Shown: positions 1-7,536, counted from the first letter of the stretch. The stretch: DNA of 14,756 nt from Chloroflexota bacterium (GCA_021796155.1 JAJYOO010000024.1:1-14756); one strand, 5' to 3'. The notes: generated by a model not told the origin, from the letters alone. Numbers and translations: made by a program.

Positions 1-167
1 ATGGAGTTGTCGGCGAAATTACCCACGATCCGCGCGCAAGCATCCTGTCTATTTCAGTGTTTTTTGTGATTGGCATCTACATGCTCTGGCGCGTGGATGA
101 GCAGAAAGGCGCGCAGATGGCCGAAGCAGAAGAAGCTCAAATCGAACAGCTTCACGCGGCAGATTGA
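1..167 (+). CDS. C-terminal end of an MFS transporter (UMF1-like), partial
   Basis: This is an open frame entering from the left edge (first full codon at base 3, stop TGA at 165-167), giving the last 54 residues of a protein. It begins GVVGEITHDPRAS, followed by one hydrophobic segment (about SILSISVFFVIGIYMLW) that would be the last membrane helix. It ends in a charged tail rich in Glu, Gln and Ala (RVDEQKGAQMAEAEEAQIEQ). A final helix running into an 'RVDEEKG'-like sequence is typical of the UMF1 / Atg22-like branch of the major facilitator superfamily, which gives the tentative name. Most of the gene is outside the window, so substrate and family are uncertain. Only 3 bases separate its stop from hypA, so the two are probably co-transcribed. 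Confidence 0.55.
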   Translation, partial: GVVGEITHDPRASILSISVFFVIGIYMLWRVDEQKGAQMAEAEEAQIEQLHAAD

Positions 168-170
168 TGT

Positions 171-527
171 ATGCACGAATTGGCGGTGACCCAATCTGTC
201 CTTGATATTGTTTTGCGTCATGCGGACCAGGCAAAGGCAAAGCGCGTTACTGATATTCACATCGTGATTGGTGAATTATCTACCAATGTAGATGACTCTG
301 TTCAATTCTATTGGGACATTATTGCAAAAGGGACAATTGCTGAAGGAGCGAAACTTCATTTTCGCCGCGTGCCTGCGGAACTTCAATGTATGGCATGTTT
401 CGAGAAGTACCAACCGAATAGGGGAGAACTTATGTGTCCGAAATGCGGAAGCGTTGGCGCAAAGATTATCGCAGGCGAAGAGTTTTCCGTTGAGTCAATT
501 GATGTGGATGAAGGAGAGAATCTTTAG
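171..527 (+). CDS. hypA: HypA, nickel metallochaperone for hydrogenase maturation
   Basis: The product is 118 residues, the normal length for HypA. HypA delivers nickel in the cytoplasm to [NiFe]-hydrogenase precursors (with HypB), and in some bacteria to urease. The protein starts MHE, where the N-terminal His2 is the known nickel ligand. It carries the structural zinc site as two CxxC pairs, Cys73/Cys76 and Cys89/Cys92, 12 residues apart. The central segment IVIGELSTNVDDSVQFYWDII matches the conserved 'GE-S-V---L-F-W' stretch of the family. The start follows the transporter stop by 3 bases with no obvious Shine-Dalgarno sequence, which suggests translational coupling. No hypB, other hyp gene, hydrogenase or urease gene lies within the window, so its client is unknown. 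A promoter for the next operon lies downstream, so hypA closes the upstream transcription unit. Confidence 0.93.
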   Translation: MHELAVTQSVLDIVLRHADQAKAKRVTDIHIVIGELSTNVDDSVQFYWDIIAKGTIAEGAKLHFRRVPAELQCMACFEKYQPNRGELMCPKCGSVGAKIIAGEEFSVESIDVDEGENL

Positions 528-652
528 CCTTTGTGTTGTTGACGAGAAGTAGGATACAGGGGCGAATTCGGCATTGGAAATAACGGTTCTCTAGCTATCT
601 TCGTGTAGCCGAGATAATAAAAGGGGAATTCCAACAATTTTTCAGCCAGCTA

Positions 653-681
653 TTGACATTTCGCTTTAGGGGTTGTATTAT
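653..681 (+). promoter_or_regulatory. Sigma-70-type promoter of the amino-sugar cluster
   Basis: A perfect -35 box TTGACA (653-658) is followed by a 17-base spacer and the -10 box TATTAT (676-681, five of six consensus bases). Transcription should start near 688, giving a leader of only about 30 bases before the ATG at 719. It is the best promoter match in the window, and it lies directly ahead of a repressor gene, with a perfect palindrome over the expected start point. Confidence 0.8.
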
Positions 682-682
682 G

Positions 683-711
683 ACTTTGTAAGTAAATTGA
701 ACTTACAAAGT
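683..711. promoter_or_regulatory. Operator: perfect 11-bp inverted repeat, probable ROK repressor site
   Basis: The left arm ACTTTGTAAGT (683-693) and right arm ACTTACAAAGT (701-711) are exact reverse complements separated by 7 A/T-rich bases. The repeat begins one base after the -10 box, covers the predicted transcription start, and ends 7 bases before the ATG of the ROK regulator. A dimeric repressor bound here would block initiation. ROK/NagC/XylR regulators are known to bind palindromes with A/T-rich centres, so autoregulation by the adjacent gene is the natural inference. I saw no second clear copy in the window. In the RNA the arms could also form a hairpin close to the weak ribosome site. 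Confidence 0.75.
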
Positions 712-718
712 AGGCGAG

Positions 719-1927
719 ATGGCAATCAAAAAGGCAACTCATCAGGAAACGAAAAAACACAACCGGGATTTGGTTCTAAAAACCATTTTCGATAATCAAA
801 CCATCAGCCGCGCGGAAATCGCCCGCGTCACGCGGCTGACGCGTACAACGGTCTCGGATGTTGTAGACACTTTGCTGGGCGAGGGGCTTGTCGAGGAAGT
901 TGGTATTGGCTCTTCTATCGGCGGCAAATCGCCGATCTTGTTGAGTCTGGTCAAAGACGCACGTTACATGATCAGCCTCAATCTGGCTTATGATCAATTC
1001 TGCGGTGCCGTTGTCAATCTGCGCGGGGAAACGAAAGAAACGATCAGCCTGCCGGTCAGCGGACGCGACGGCGAACAGGCATTGTCATTGGTCTACGAGA
1101 TTCTCGATAAGCTAATTCAACTTGAGTGGAAACCGTTGGTTGGAATCGGTGTCGGCACGCCTGGCCTGATCAACACCAAAGAAGGAATGGTTGTCAATGC
1201 AGTGAATCTGGATTGGCAAAACCTGCCGTTAGCTCAGCTTTTACAGCAGCGCTATCAATTGCCGGTGCATGTCGTGAATGACAGTCAGGCCGCGGCCATC
1301 GGTGAATTTGTTTATGGCGGCGGTTATAACGCGGACGAGAATCTCGTTGTGATCAATGTGCGGCAGGGAATTGGCGCGGGGATTCTTATCAATGGGAAAT
1401 TGTTTCAGGGCGACGGTGGTGGCGCAGGTGAAATTGGTCATGTGGTCGTTCAGGAAAATGGATTGCTGTGTCGCTGTGGCAAACACGGATGTTTGGAAAC
1501 ACTTGCCAGCGCGCGTGCGGTTATCCAACGCACGAAATTATTGGCTCCCGAATTTCCTTCTTCTGCTTTGTCCAAAGCAAATGAAATTGATTTAGATATT
1601 TTGGAAGATGCATTCAATGCCAAAGATCCGTTAGCCGAAAAAGTAATCAATGACGCGGGGCAATATCTTGGACTTTCCATCGCCAGCTTGATCAGCACAT
1701 TGAATATTCAAAAATTTGTTTTGACGGGCGACATGACGCGCTTTGGTCAGCGTTGGCTGGACGTTATTCGCGAGAAAGTCCGCCAGGCGACGCTTTCGAA
1801 ATTGGCAGAAGATACCAGCATCGAGATCGCCAAACTGGATTATCGCGGCTGCATGCTGGGCGCTTCCGCTTTGAATCTCTTGGATGGTTACTCCATTTTA
1901 TTTGTGCAGGAACCGAGCCTTGCATGA
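719..1927 (+). CDS. ROK-family transcriptional regulator (NagC/XylR type)
   Basis: This 402-residue protein has the full ROK repressor layout. A winged helix-turn-helix spans about residues 14-62 (NRDLVLKTIFDN, then the recognition region TRLTRTTVSDVVDTLL). A sugar-kinase-like ROK domain follows. Visible ROK signatures are VNDSQAAAIGE (187-195, with Asp188 at the catalytic-Asp position), GEIGH (237-241) and the zinc motif CRCGKHGCLE (251-260), where His241, Cys251, Cys253 and Cys258 would bind zinc. Such proteins repress sugar-use operons and release DNA on binding a sugar or sugar phosphate; the ligand here is probably GlcNAc, GlcN or a phosphate of one (inferred from neighbours). The ATG at 719 has only a weak Shine-Dalgarno (AGGCGAG). 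Its stop overlaps the next start (ATGA at 1924-1927), so the two are coupled. It is probably autoregulated through the palindrome at 683-711. Confidence 0.9.
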   Translation: MAIKKATHQETKKHNRDLVLKTIFDNQTISRAEIARVTRLTRTTVSDVVDTLLGEGLVEEVGIGSSIGGKSPILLSLVKDARYMISLNLAYDQFCGAVVNLRGETKETISLPVSGRDGEQALSLVYEILDKLIQLEWKPLVGIGVGTPGLINTKEGMVVNAVNLDWQNLPLAQLLQQRYQLPVHVVNDSQAAAIGEFVYGGGYNADENLVVINVRQGIGAGILINGKLFQGDGGGAGEIGHVVVQENGLLCRCGKHGCLETLASARAVIQRTKLLAPEFPSSALSKANEIDLDILEDAFNAKDPLAEKVINDAGQYLGLSIASLISTLNIQKFVLTGDMTRFGQRWLDVIREKVRQATLSKLAEDTSIEIAKLDYRGCMLGASALNLLDGYSILFVQEPSLA

Positions 1928-3336
1928 GGAATGCAGTTTTGCCTGCAACTTTTGATTTGGTTATGCCTCGACTTGTCCCGCCACTGGATGAAGATTTCCG
2001 ACCGGCAGTGTTAGCGAACCGCGCTTTCCAAAAAATGGTGCGCGCTGAAGGAGCCGTGCCTTTGCTAATTGGACTGGAACGGGCTGACGATCAAATTTCT
2101 GTTTATGAAACGCTGGTACTTCCAGAAAATCATCTGCAGGCTGTGGCGAATTTGTTCTACATTGAGAGATTGGCGAAGTTCCTGCTTTGGCAGCGAGGCG
2201 GACACAGACTTTATATCGGTGGGCCAAAATCAATCGGCGAGTATATCCGCAAAGTTTATAGCTCCGACGGCGAGCGTCAATTTGATTACCGCTTTATGGG
2301 TGAACAAGTTTACGAAAAGGAATTTTCGGTTGTCGCGTGTGAACCGGATGAAGTACCCGCTTCGTGCGAGATAGGACAGCGGCTCGGCCGCCATTTAGAT
2401 GGTTGTCGCATCGGCTTTGATCTTGGCGCGTCGGACCGCAAAGTCAGCGCGGTGGTGGACGGAAAAATTGTCTACAGCGAGGAAGTCGTTTGGGAACCGC
2501 GCAAACACGCCGATCCCGCGTATCACCATCGGCAGATTCTCACAGCGCTGAAAACGGCAGCCGCTAAAATGTCCCGCGTGGACGCGGTTGGTGGAAGCTC
2601 GGCGGGAATCTATATCAACAATCGTCCAATGGTTGCTTCGCTATTTCGCGCCGTCCCCGCAAATCGTTTCAATGAAATTCGCGATTTATTTTTGCGAATC
2701 CAAAAAGAAATGAATGTGCCACTGGAAGTCATCAATGATGGCGATGTGACGGCATTGGCTGGTTCAATGTCCATCGAAGATAATGGCATTTTGGGAATCG
2801 CACTTGGTTCGAGCGAAGCCGCGGGTTACGTGGATATGAATGGGCATATCACGGGCTGGTTGAACGAGCTGGCATTTGCGCCAATTGATTACAACCCGTC
2901 TGCGCCGATTGATGAATGGTCTAGTGATCGCGGCTGCGGCGCGTCGTATTTTTCGCAGCAATGTGTTTTTCGACTCGCACCAAAAGCTGGGATCGAAATT
3001 CCATCTGACTTGACCGATGCCGACAAGCTCAAATTTGTTCAGGATAAGTTGGATGCCGGGCATGAGGGCGCGATCAAAATTTGGCAGAGCATGGGGATTT
3101 ATCTTGGCTATGGACTCGCACATTACGCTGGCTTTTATGACATCAAGCATGTTTTGATTTTGGGCCGCTGCACATCGGGGCGAGGCGGCGATTTATTGCT
3201 TAATGGCGCAAAAGCTGTTTTGGATTCTGAGTTTCCCGAACTATCGGAAAAAATTCAATTTCATCTGCCTGATGAAAAAATCCGTCGCATTGGACAATCG
3301 GTTGCCGCGGCAAGTTTGCCAGCTTTGAATTCGTAA
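1924..3336 (+). CDS. Divergent zinc-less ROK/hexokinase-type sugar kinase
   Basis: The product is 470 residues from the ATG at 1924, which overlaps the regulator stop as ATGA. An in-frame ATG at 1753 exists but lies deep inside the regulator gene, so 1924 is preferred. The first 160 residues match no domain I recognise. From about 163 an actin-like ATPase fold is readable: phosphate-1 motif IGFDLGASDRK (163-173), catalytic region VINDGDVTALAG (269-280, probable base Asp272) and an adenosine-site segment HVLILGRCTSGRGGD (409-423). In place of the usual GExGH sugar and zinc motif there is LNELAFAP, and CxCGxxGC is absent, so it should not bind the ROK zinc. No DNA-binding domain is visible. Role inferred from context: phosphorylation of glucosamine or N-acetylglucosamine. 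It could instead be a sugar sensor. Confidence 0.78.
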   Translation: MRNAVLPATFDLVMPRLVPPLDEDFRPAVLANRAFQKMVRAEGAVPLLIGLERADDQISVYETLVLPENHLQAVANLFYIERLAKFLLWQRGGHRLYIGGPKSIGEYIRKVYSSDGERQFDYRFMGEQVYEKEFSVVACEPDEVPASCEIGQRLGRHLDGCRIGFDLGASDRKVSAVVDGKIVYSEEVVWEPRKHADPAYHHRQILTALKTAAAKMSRVDAVGGSSAGIYINNRPMVASLFRAVPANRFNEIRDLFLRIQKEMNVPLEVINDGDVTALAGSMSIEDNGILGIALGSSEAAGYVDMNGHITGWLNELAFAPIDYNPSAPIDEWSSDRGCGASYFSQQCVFRLAPKAGIEIPSDLTDADKLKFVQDKLDAGHEGAIKIWQSMGIYLGYGLAHYAGFYDIKHVLILGRCTSGRGGDLLLNGAKAVLDSEFPELSEKIQFHLPDEKIRRIGQSVAAASLPALNS

Positions 3337-3347
3337 ATAGGACGATT

Positions 3348-4196
3348 ATGCGTTTTCATTTTGATACGTCAGAAATTTTTGTTCCAGATCAGGTTCCGGT
3401 TGAGCAGGCTTTAGCGCGCACGACACATTTGTGCGTGTCTGCCCATCAAGACGACATTGAAATCATGTCAGCCCAGCCAATTCTGGAATGTTTTCAACAA
3501 AAAGCGAAATGGTTCACCGGCGTCGTTGTGACAGATGGCCGCGGCTCGCCACGCGATGGTTTGTATAAAGATTATTCGGACGAAGAAATGCGATTGGTCC
3601 GATTCAAAGAACAACGCAAGGCAGCGATCATCGGTGAATACGCGGCACAAATTATGTTGGATTATCCGAGCAAGGTTGTGAAAGATGCGTCGAAGAAAGA
3701 GCCGGTTGATGACTTGGTTGCGGCGCTTGATGCCACCAATCCCGAATATGTTTACACACACAATCTTGCTGACAAACACGATACACATGTCAGCGTTGCA
3801 TTAAGAGTTATTTCCGCAATTCGTTGTCTGCCGATGGAAAAACGCCCGAAGAAATTATTTGGATGTGAAGTATGGCGTGCGCTGGATTGGCTGGCGGATT
3901 CCGATAAAGCTCCGATGGATGTTTCCGAGCATGAAAATTTGCAGGCCGCGTTGCTGGGCGTTTTTGATTCGCAGATCGCGGGCGGCAAACGATATGACCT
4001 TGCATCCATGGGGCGCCGCCGCGCGAATGCCACATATTTTGAAACACATGGTGTGGATTTGACGACCGGTCTTTCCTATTGCATGGATATGACACCATTG
4101 ATTTTAGATGACAAGATTGAGCCATCGTCATTTGTTTATGAACTTATCCAGCATTTTGCTCAGGATGTAAGCGAGCGTATTCTCAGATTTGGTTGA
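3348..4196 (+). CDS. PIG-L family N-deacetylase (amino-sugar deacetylase)
   Basis: This 282-residue protein belongs to the PIG-L / LmbE family, zinc hydrolases that remove N-acetyl groups from GlcNAc-containing molecules (MshB, BshB and archaeal diacetylchitobiose deacetylase Dac are members). The two metal motifs are present. The first is AHQDDIE (32-38; His33 and Asp36 as ligands, Asp35 as probable base), where the usual Pro is Gln. The second is THNLADKHDTH (137-147), supplying His144 and/or His147. VVTDGRGSPRDG (60-71) is the usual substrate-side loop. There is no signal peptide, so it should be cytoplasmic. It lies 11 bases after the kinase gene behind a short AGGA-type site and is clearly in the same operon. 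In this pathway it probably takes the place of NagA, acting on GlcNAc, chitobiose or GlcNAc-6-phosphate; which of these cannot be read from sequence. Confidence 0.87.
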   Translation: MRFHFDTSEIFVPDQVPVEQALARTTHLCVSAHQDDIEIMSAQPILECFQQKAKWFTGVVVTDGRGSPRDGLYKDYSDEEMRLVRFKEQRKAAIIGEYAAQIMLDYPSKVVKDASKKEPVDDLVAALDATNPEYVYTHNLADKHDTHVSVALRVISAIRCLPMEKRPKKLFGCEVWRALDWLADSDKAPMDVSEHENLQAALLGVFDSQIAGGKRYDLASMGRRRANATYFETHGVDLTTGLSYCMDMTPLILDDKIEPSSFVYELIQHFAQDVSERILRFG

Positions 4197-4317
4197 ATGT
4201 CTGCAAATTTTCTTATTCACACCGAATGTCCAATGAAAGGAGGATGAGCAAAAAGTCAGCCTGCTTGTCGTTCCGTTATTCAAGAAGTTTCAAACGAAAA
4301 ACTAAAAGGAGAAGAAC

Positions 4318-5721
4318 ATGCGTACCAAAATTTTTGCAATGCTGGCCCTGATCGGCATTTTGCTGACCGCTTGTGGCCCGGCAGCAGTTACAACCCCACA
4401 GGTTGTGACCCAGCAAGTGATCCAGACTCAAATCGTCGAAGTGACGCCCACTCCGGGTCCGAACCCCGAAGCAGTGATTCAAAACGTCGAGCCGAACGCG
4501 ACGATCACGTTCTGGACTTATTGGCTCTCTCCGACTTTTGATGATTACATCAAGAGCACCATTGCCCGTTTCAACGAAGCGTATCCCGGCGTGACGGTCA
4601 AATGGGAAGATCATCAGGGCACATTCCAGCAGGATTTGAATAATGCGTTTGCCGCAGGCAACGCACCGGATGTGATCAACTTGTCTGTGGGCGAAGGCTG
4701 GGTTGCCGATTACGCGACGCAAGGACTTTTGCTCCCGCTGGATGATAAAGTTCCTCAGAGCGTGAAAGATTTGTATTTCCCCGGCTTGTGGAAGGAACAA
4801 CTGGTTAAAGGTGTTAATTATCAATTCCCGTGGTATCAGAGCATCCCTGTTGAACTGATCAATACGCAGATTTACACCGGGACACCGCATACAGATGCCG
4901 ATGGCAACGTGACTTATACGGGCGGTGCCGGACTGAAAGTGGAAGACTTCCCGAAGACGATTGACGGCCTGCCCGCGCTTTGCCAAACTATCAAGGACAA
5001 GACCGGAACACTTTGCGACGTCCGTTTGAGCGTGAATGACCTGCTCTCACAGATGGTTTACGAAGGCAATGTGAAAGTCATCAGCGATGACGGCAAACAA
5101 TTCACATTCAACTCGCCGGAAGCAGTTGCCTGGCTGCAAATGTATGTGGACATGGTCAAGGCCGGAACGGTTGACAAGACTGCACTTGTGACCGACCAAG
5201 ACCGCGTCGCACTCGATCTGTTCGAGACTGGCAAGGCGGCTTTCTTCCAGACGGCTCCGAACCTGATCCGCGATGTGCGTGCGAATAACCCCGGCCTCTA
5301 TGGCTTTCTGGCCGTTGCTCCACTGCCGTTGGGAAAGTCTGGCGTGGTTGCCAAAGGTTCAATGGGCATCTCTGTCAACGCCAAGACCAAATATCCGAAT
5401 GCGTCCATTGCGCTGGCACAATTCTTCACCAACCCGAAGAGCATGTTGGAGTTCTCGAAAGTTGTTGCGATCTATCCTTCGACTCCATCGTCCTATGACG
5501 ATCCGTTCTTCTCGGCCAAGCCGGTTGCCATCGAAGACAGCGCCAAGCCGCTCGCGAAGGGTATCGTCGCCACCTACGCTGACATCGTGCCGACCATCCC
5601 GCACAAAGCCGACGTCAACAAGATCGTTTTGGACGCAATCCAGCAGGCTCTATTCAACAATGTTGATCCGCAGACTGCACTGAATGACGCGGTCACGAAA
5701 GCCAATGCATTGCTTCCATAA
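4318..5721 (+). CDS. ABC sugar transporter substrate-binding lipoprotein (family 1)
   Basis: This 467-residue protein starts with a lipoprotein signal peptide (MRTKIFAMLALIGILLTAC; lipobox LTAC, lipidated Cys19). A flexible Thr/Val/Pro-rich linker runs to about residue 60. The solute-binding domain follows, with family-1 hallmarks: ITFWTYWLSP at its start, IARFNEAYPGVTVKW (82-96), and NAPDVINL (115-122). It should sit outside the membrane and hand sugar to the two permeases encoded next. A strong ribosome site AAGGAG lies 6 bases before the ATG. The gap of 121 bases from the deacetylase gene shows no convincing promoter or palindrome, so read-through from the 653 promoter is likely. The substrate is not defined by sequence; from neighbours, N-acetylated oligosaccharides (chitobiose-like or peptidoglycan-derived) are likely. 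Confidence 0.92.
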   Translation: MRTKIFAMLALIGILLTACGPAAVTTPQVVTQQVIQTQIVEVTPTPGPNPEAVIQNVEPNATITFWTYWLSPTFDDYIKSTIARFNEAYPGVTVKWEDHQGTFQQDLNNAFAAGNAPDVINLSVGEGWVADYATQGLLLPLDDKVPQSVKDLYFPGLWKEQLVKGVNYQFPWYQSIPVELINTQIYTGTPHTDADGNVTYTGGAGLKVEDFPKTIDGLPALCQTIKDKTGTLCDVRLSVNDLLSQMVYEGNVKVISDDGKQFTFNSPEAVAWLQMYVDMVKAGTVDKTALVTDQDRVALDLFETGKAAFFQTAPNLIRDVRANNPGLYGFLAVAPLPLGKSGVVAKGSMGISVNAKTKYPNASIALAQFFTNPKSMLEFSKVVAIYPSTPSSYDDPFFSAKPVAIEDSAKPLAKGIVATYADIVPTIPHKADVNKIVLDAIQQALFNNVDPQTALNDAVTKANALLP

Positions 5722-5745
5722 TCTATAAACAACTTAATGTAACTG

Positions 5746-5776
5746 ACTGGCCCTCTTCATTTTGAAGAGGGCCAGT
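5746..5776 (+). promoter_or_regulatory. Intercistronic stem-loop between binding protein and permease
   Basis: A perfect 14-bp stem (ACTGGCCCTCTTCA at 5746-5759, TGAAGAGGGCCAGT at 5763-5776) closes a 3-base loop. No T-run follows on either strand, so it is not a typical intrinsic terminator. Located 24 bases after the binding-protein stop and 15 before the permease start, it fits an RNA element that protects the upstream message or lowers downstream expression, as seen in malE-malF-type operons. That would give excess binding protein over permease. Confidence 0.75.
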
Positions 5777-5791
5777 TGAACGGAGACTTGC

Positions 5792-6670
5792 ATGAGCAAA
5801 AAATTTACATTTACTCCCTACCTTTTTCTTACACCGGCCTTGCTCGTGATCGGAGTCTTCATTTTGTATCCAATTGCGGCGGTCGTGTATTACAGTTTCA
5901 CCGATTACAGCATCGTAACTCCACCCGTTTGGATCGGATTGAAAAATTATCAGCAATTAATTCATGATACGGTATTCTGGCAGGCACTGGCGCATTCTTT
6001 CATTTATTTACTCGTCACACCCATTTTGATTTTTCTGTGCATCGTCCTTGCGATCATTGTCAATCGAAAACTTCCGGGCATCAATGCCTTTCGCGCGCTG
6101 TATTACATCCCGGTCATCAGCGGCAGCATCGCGGTGGGAATTTCATGGAAGTTGATGTTGGATACGAATGGATTGCTCAATGGTATTTTACTTTCGCTAG
6201 GCTGGATAAAAGATCCAATCCAGTGGCTGGCGGAACCGGCATACACACTTCCAATCGCGATGTTATTGACTACGTGGATGGGACTCGGTTATTACATGAT
6301 GATTTTCCTTGCCGGACTCCAGAACATCCCCGAAGATTTGTACGATGCGGCGGTGATTGACGGCTGCAATGCGTGGCAGAAACATTGGTACGTTTCTGTC
6401 CCCGGACTCCGGCCACAGATCACGTTCGTGGCGGTGATCTCAAGTCTCGCGGCGCTGGAAGTGTTCAACGAAATCTATATTTTGACTGGCGGTCTGGGCG
6501 GGATTTTGAATAGCGGCGTCACGATGGTATTTTATCTATGGCAGCAGGCTTTCAAATACCATCACGCTGGTTCAGCGTCCGCGATTGCGATGGTGCTGCT
6601 GGTGATCACGCTTGCTTTTTCCATCGCAAATATCCGGTTGTTGGAGCAGGGCACGGAGGCTGAGTCATGA
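5792..6670 (+). CDS. ABC sugar transporter permease 1 (MalF/UgpA-like)
   Basis: This is a 292-residue inner-membrane protein with about six hydrophobic segments (for example residues 12-35, 68-90, 104-122, 152-176, 211-230 and 262-282). It carries the cytoplasmic EAA loop that docks the ATPase: EDLYDAAVIDGCNAW (181-195) with the conserved DAA-IDG core, continuing to VPGLRP. The short N-terminus and first-position location mark it as the MalF/UgpA-type partner of a carbohydrate importer (CUT1). A GGAG site lies 6 bases before the ATG. It follows the 5746-5776 stem-loop, and its stop overlaps the start of the second permease (ATGA at 6667-6670), so the two subunits should be made in equal amounts. 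Confidence 0.92.
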   Translation: MSKKFTFTPYLFLTPALLVIGVFILYPIAAVVYYSFTDYSIVTPPVWIGLKNYQQLIHDTVFWQALAHSFIYLLVTPILIFLCIVLAIIVNRKLPGINAFRALYYIPVISGSIAVGISWKLMLDTNGLLNGILLSLGWIKDPIQWLAEPAYTLPIAMLLTTWMGLGYYMMIFLAGLQNIPEDLYDAAVIDGCNAWQKHWYVSVPGLRPQITFVAVISSLAALEVFNEIYILTGGLGGILNSGVTMVFYLWQQAFKYHHAGSASAIAMVLLVITLAFSIANIRLLEQGTEAES

Positions 6671-7533
6671 ATTTGGCGCAACATAGAATACCGCGCTCTG
6701 GCTTGAAACTTCATCGCGTTTTTGAAACCATTTTTTGGTATGTCACCTTGTGCCTTGTCGCGATTGTAACGGTATTTCCATTTGTATGGGTGATTACGAC
6801 ATCGCTCAAAGGTCCGCAGGATTCAGTGACGGCCATCCCACTGCAATTGCTTCCGCAACATCCGACGTTTAATAATTACGTGCGAGTTTGGAACCAACTT
6901 CCAGTCGGAAATTTCTTCATCAACAGCGTTGTCGTGGCGGTTGCAACCGTCATTTTGAATTTGTTGTTTACATCGCTGGCTGCATATCCATTTGCCAAAA
7001 TGAAATTTCGCGGACGCGATGCGATTTTCTATTTGCTGCTGGCAACATTCATTGTTCCGCCTCAATTGACGTATATTCCAAGTTTTATCCTAGCCGTCAA
7101 TGTTTTCCATTATTACGATTCGATTTTTGCATTGATCTTTCCGAGCCTTGCAACGGTGTTCAATATCTTTTTGCTTCGCCAGGCGTTCAAAGCGGTTCCA
7201 AACGATTTGATAGACGCGGGGCGAATTGACGGCGCAAGCGAATTACGGATTTGGTGGAGCATTCTCATGCCTCTGGTCAAACCATCGTTGGCGACAGTGG
7301 CGATCATCACATTCGTCAATCAGTGGAACGATTTCTTCTGGCCTTCGTTGATGCTGCATACGCGCGAACACATGACGCTGCAAGTCGGCCTTGTGGCTTT
7401 GCAGGGAATGTTTGCATCTGACACACGCGGCGTTGCCGCGGGAGTGGTAATGACTGTGATCCCGATTCTGATTTTGTTCGTCACGCTCCAACGTCAGTTC
7501 GTGCGCGGCTTGACCGGCGCAGTGAAAGGATGA
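6667..7533 (+). CDS. ABC sugar transporter permease 2 (MalG/UgpE-like)
   Basis: This 288-residue inner-membrane protein pairs with permease 1. The first membrane segment (about 22-46) ends in the familiar WVITTSLK sequence of MalG-type subunits. The EAA loop is NDLIDAGRIDGASELRIWW (179-197) followed by LMPLVKP. The ending FVRGLTGAVKG is also typical of this family. The start overlaps the previous stop by ATGA. No ABC ATPase gene follows; the next gene is the GH3 hydrolase, 3 bases on. The transporter therefore probably uses a shared MsmK/MalK-type ATPase encoded elsewhere, as is common for CUT1 systems. Confidence 0.93.
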   Translation: MNLAQHRIPRSGLKLHRVFETIFWYVTLCLVAIVTVFPFVWVITTSLKGPQDSVTAIPLQLLPQHPTFNNYVRVWNQLPVGNFFINSVVVAVATVILNLLFTSLAAYPFAKMKFRGRDAIFYLLLATFIVPPQLTYIPSFILAVNVFHYYDSIFALIFPSLATVFNIFLLRQAFKAVPNDLIDAGRIDGASELRIWWSILMPLVKPSLATVAIITFVNQWNDFFWPSLMLHTREHMTLQVGLVALQGMFASDTRGVAAGVVMTVIPILILFVTLQRQFVRGLTGAVKG

Positions 7534-7536
7534 GCG

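Noticed and set aside
589..613. Possible terminator hairpin after hypA (CTC..GCTA / TAGC..GAG)
   Set aside because: The stem is short and interrupted, and no T-run follows.
1753..1923. In-frame upstream start for the second ROK protein, adding 57 residues
   Set aside because: It lies wholly inside the regulator gene in another frame, and the added residues are Arg/Gly-rich as expected of shadow translation. The ATGA overlap at 1924 is a normal coupled start.
4193..4219. Possible promoter before the binding-protein gene (TTGAAT, TATTCA)
   Set aside because: Both boxes are weak and the spacer is only 15 bases; read-through from the 653 promoter is simpler.
4244..4351. Short 35-residue frame after GGAGG, ahead of the binding-protein gene
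   Set aside because: GGAGG touches the ATG with no spacing, the peptide is Lys/Arg/Ser-rich without recognisable features, and it runs out of frame into the binding-protein gene, which has its own good ribosome site.
4276..4986. Long minus-strand open frame opposite the binding-protein gene
   Set aside because: The composition (Arg, His, Ile, Cys mix) and complete overlap with a clear lipoprotein gene mark it as an antisense shadow.
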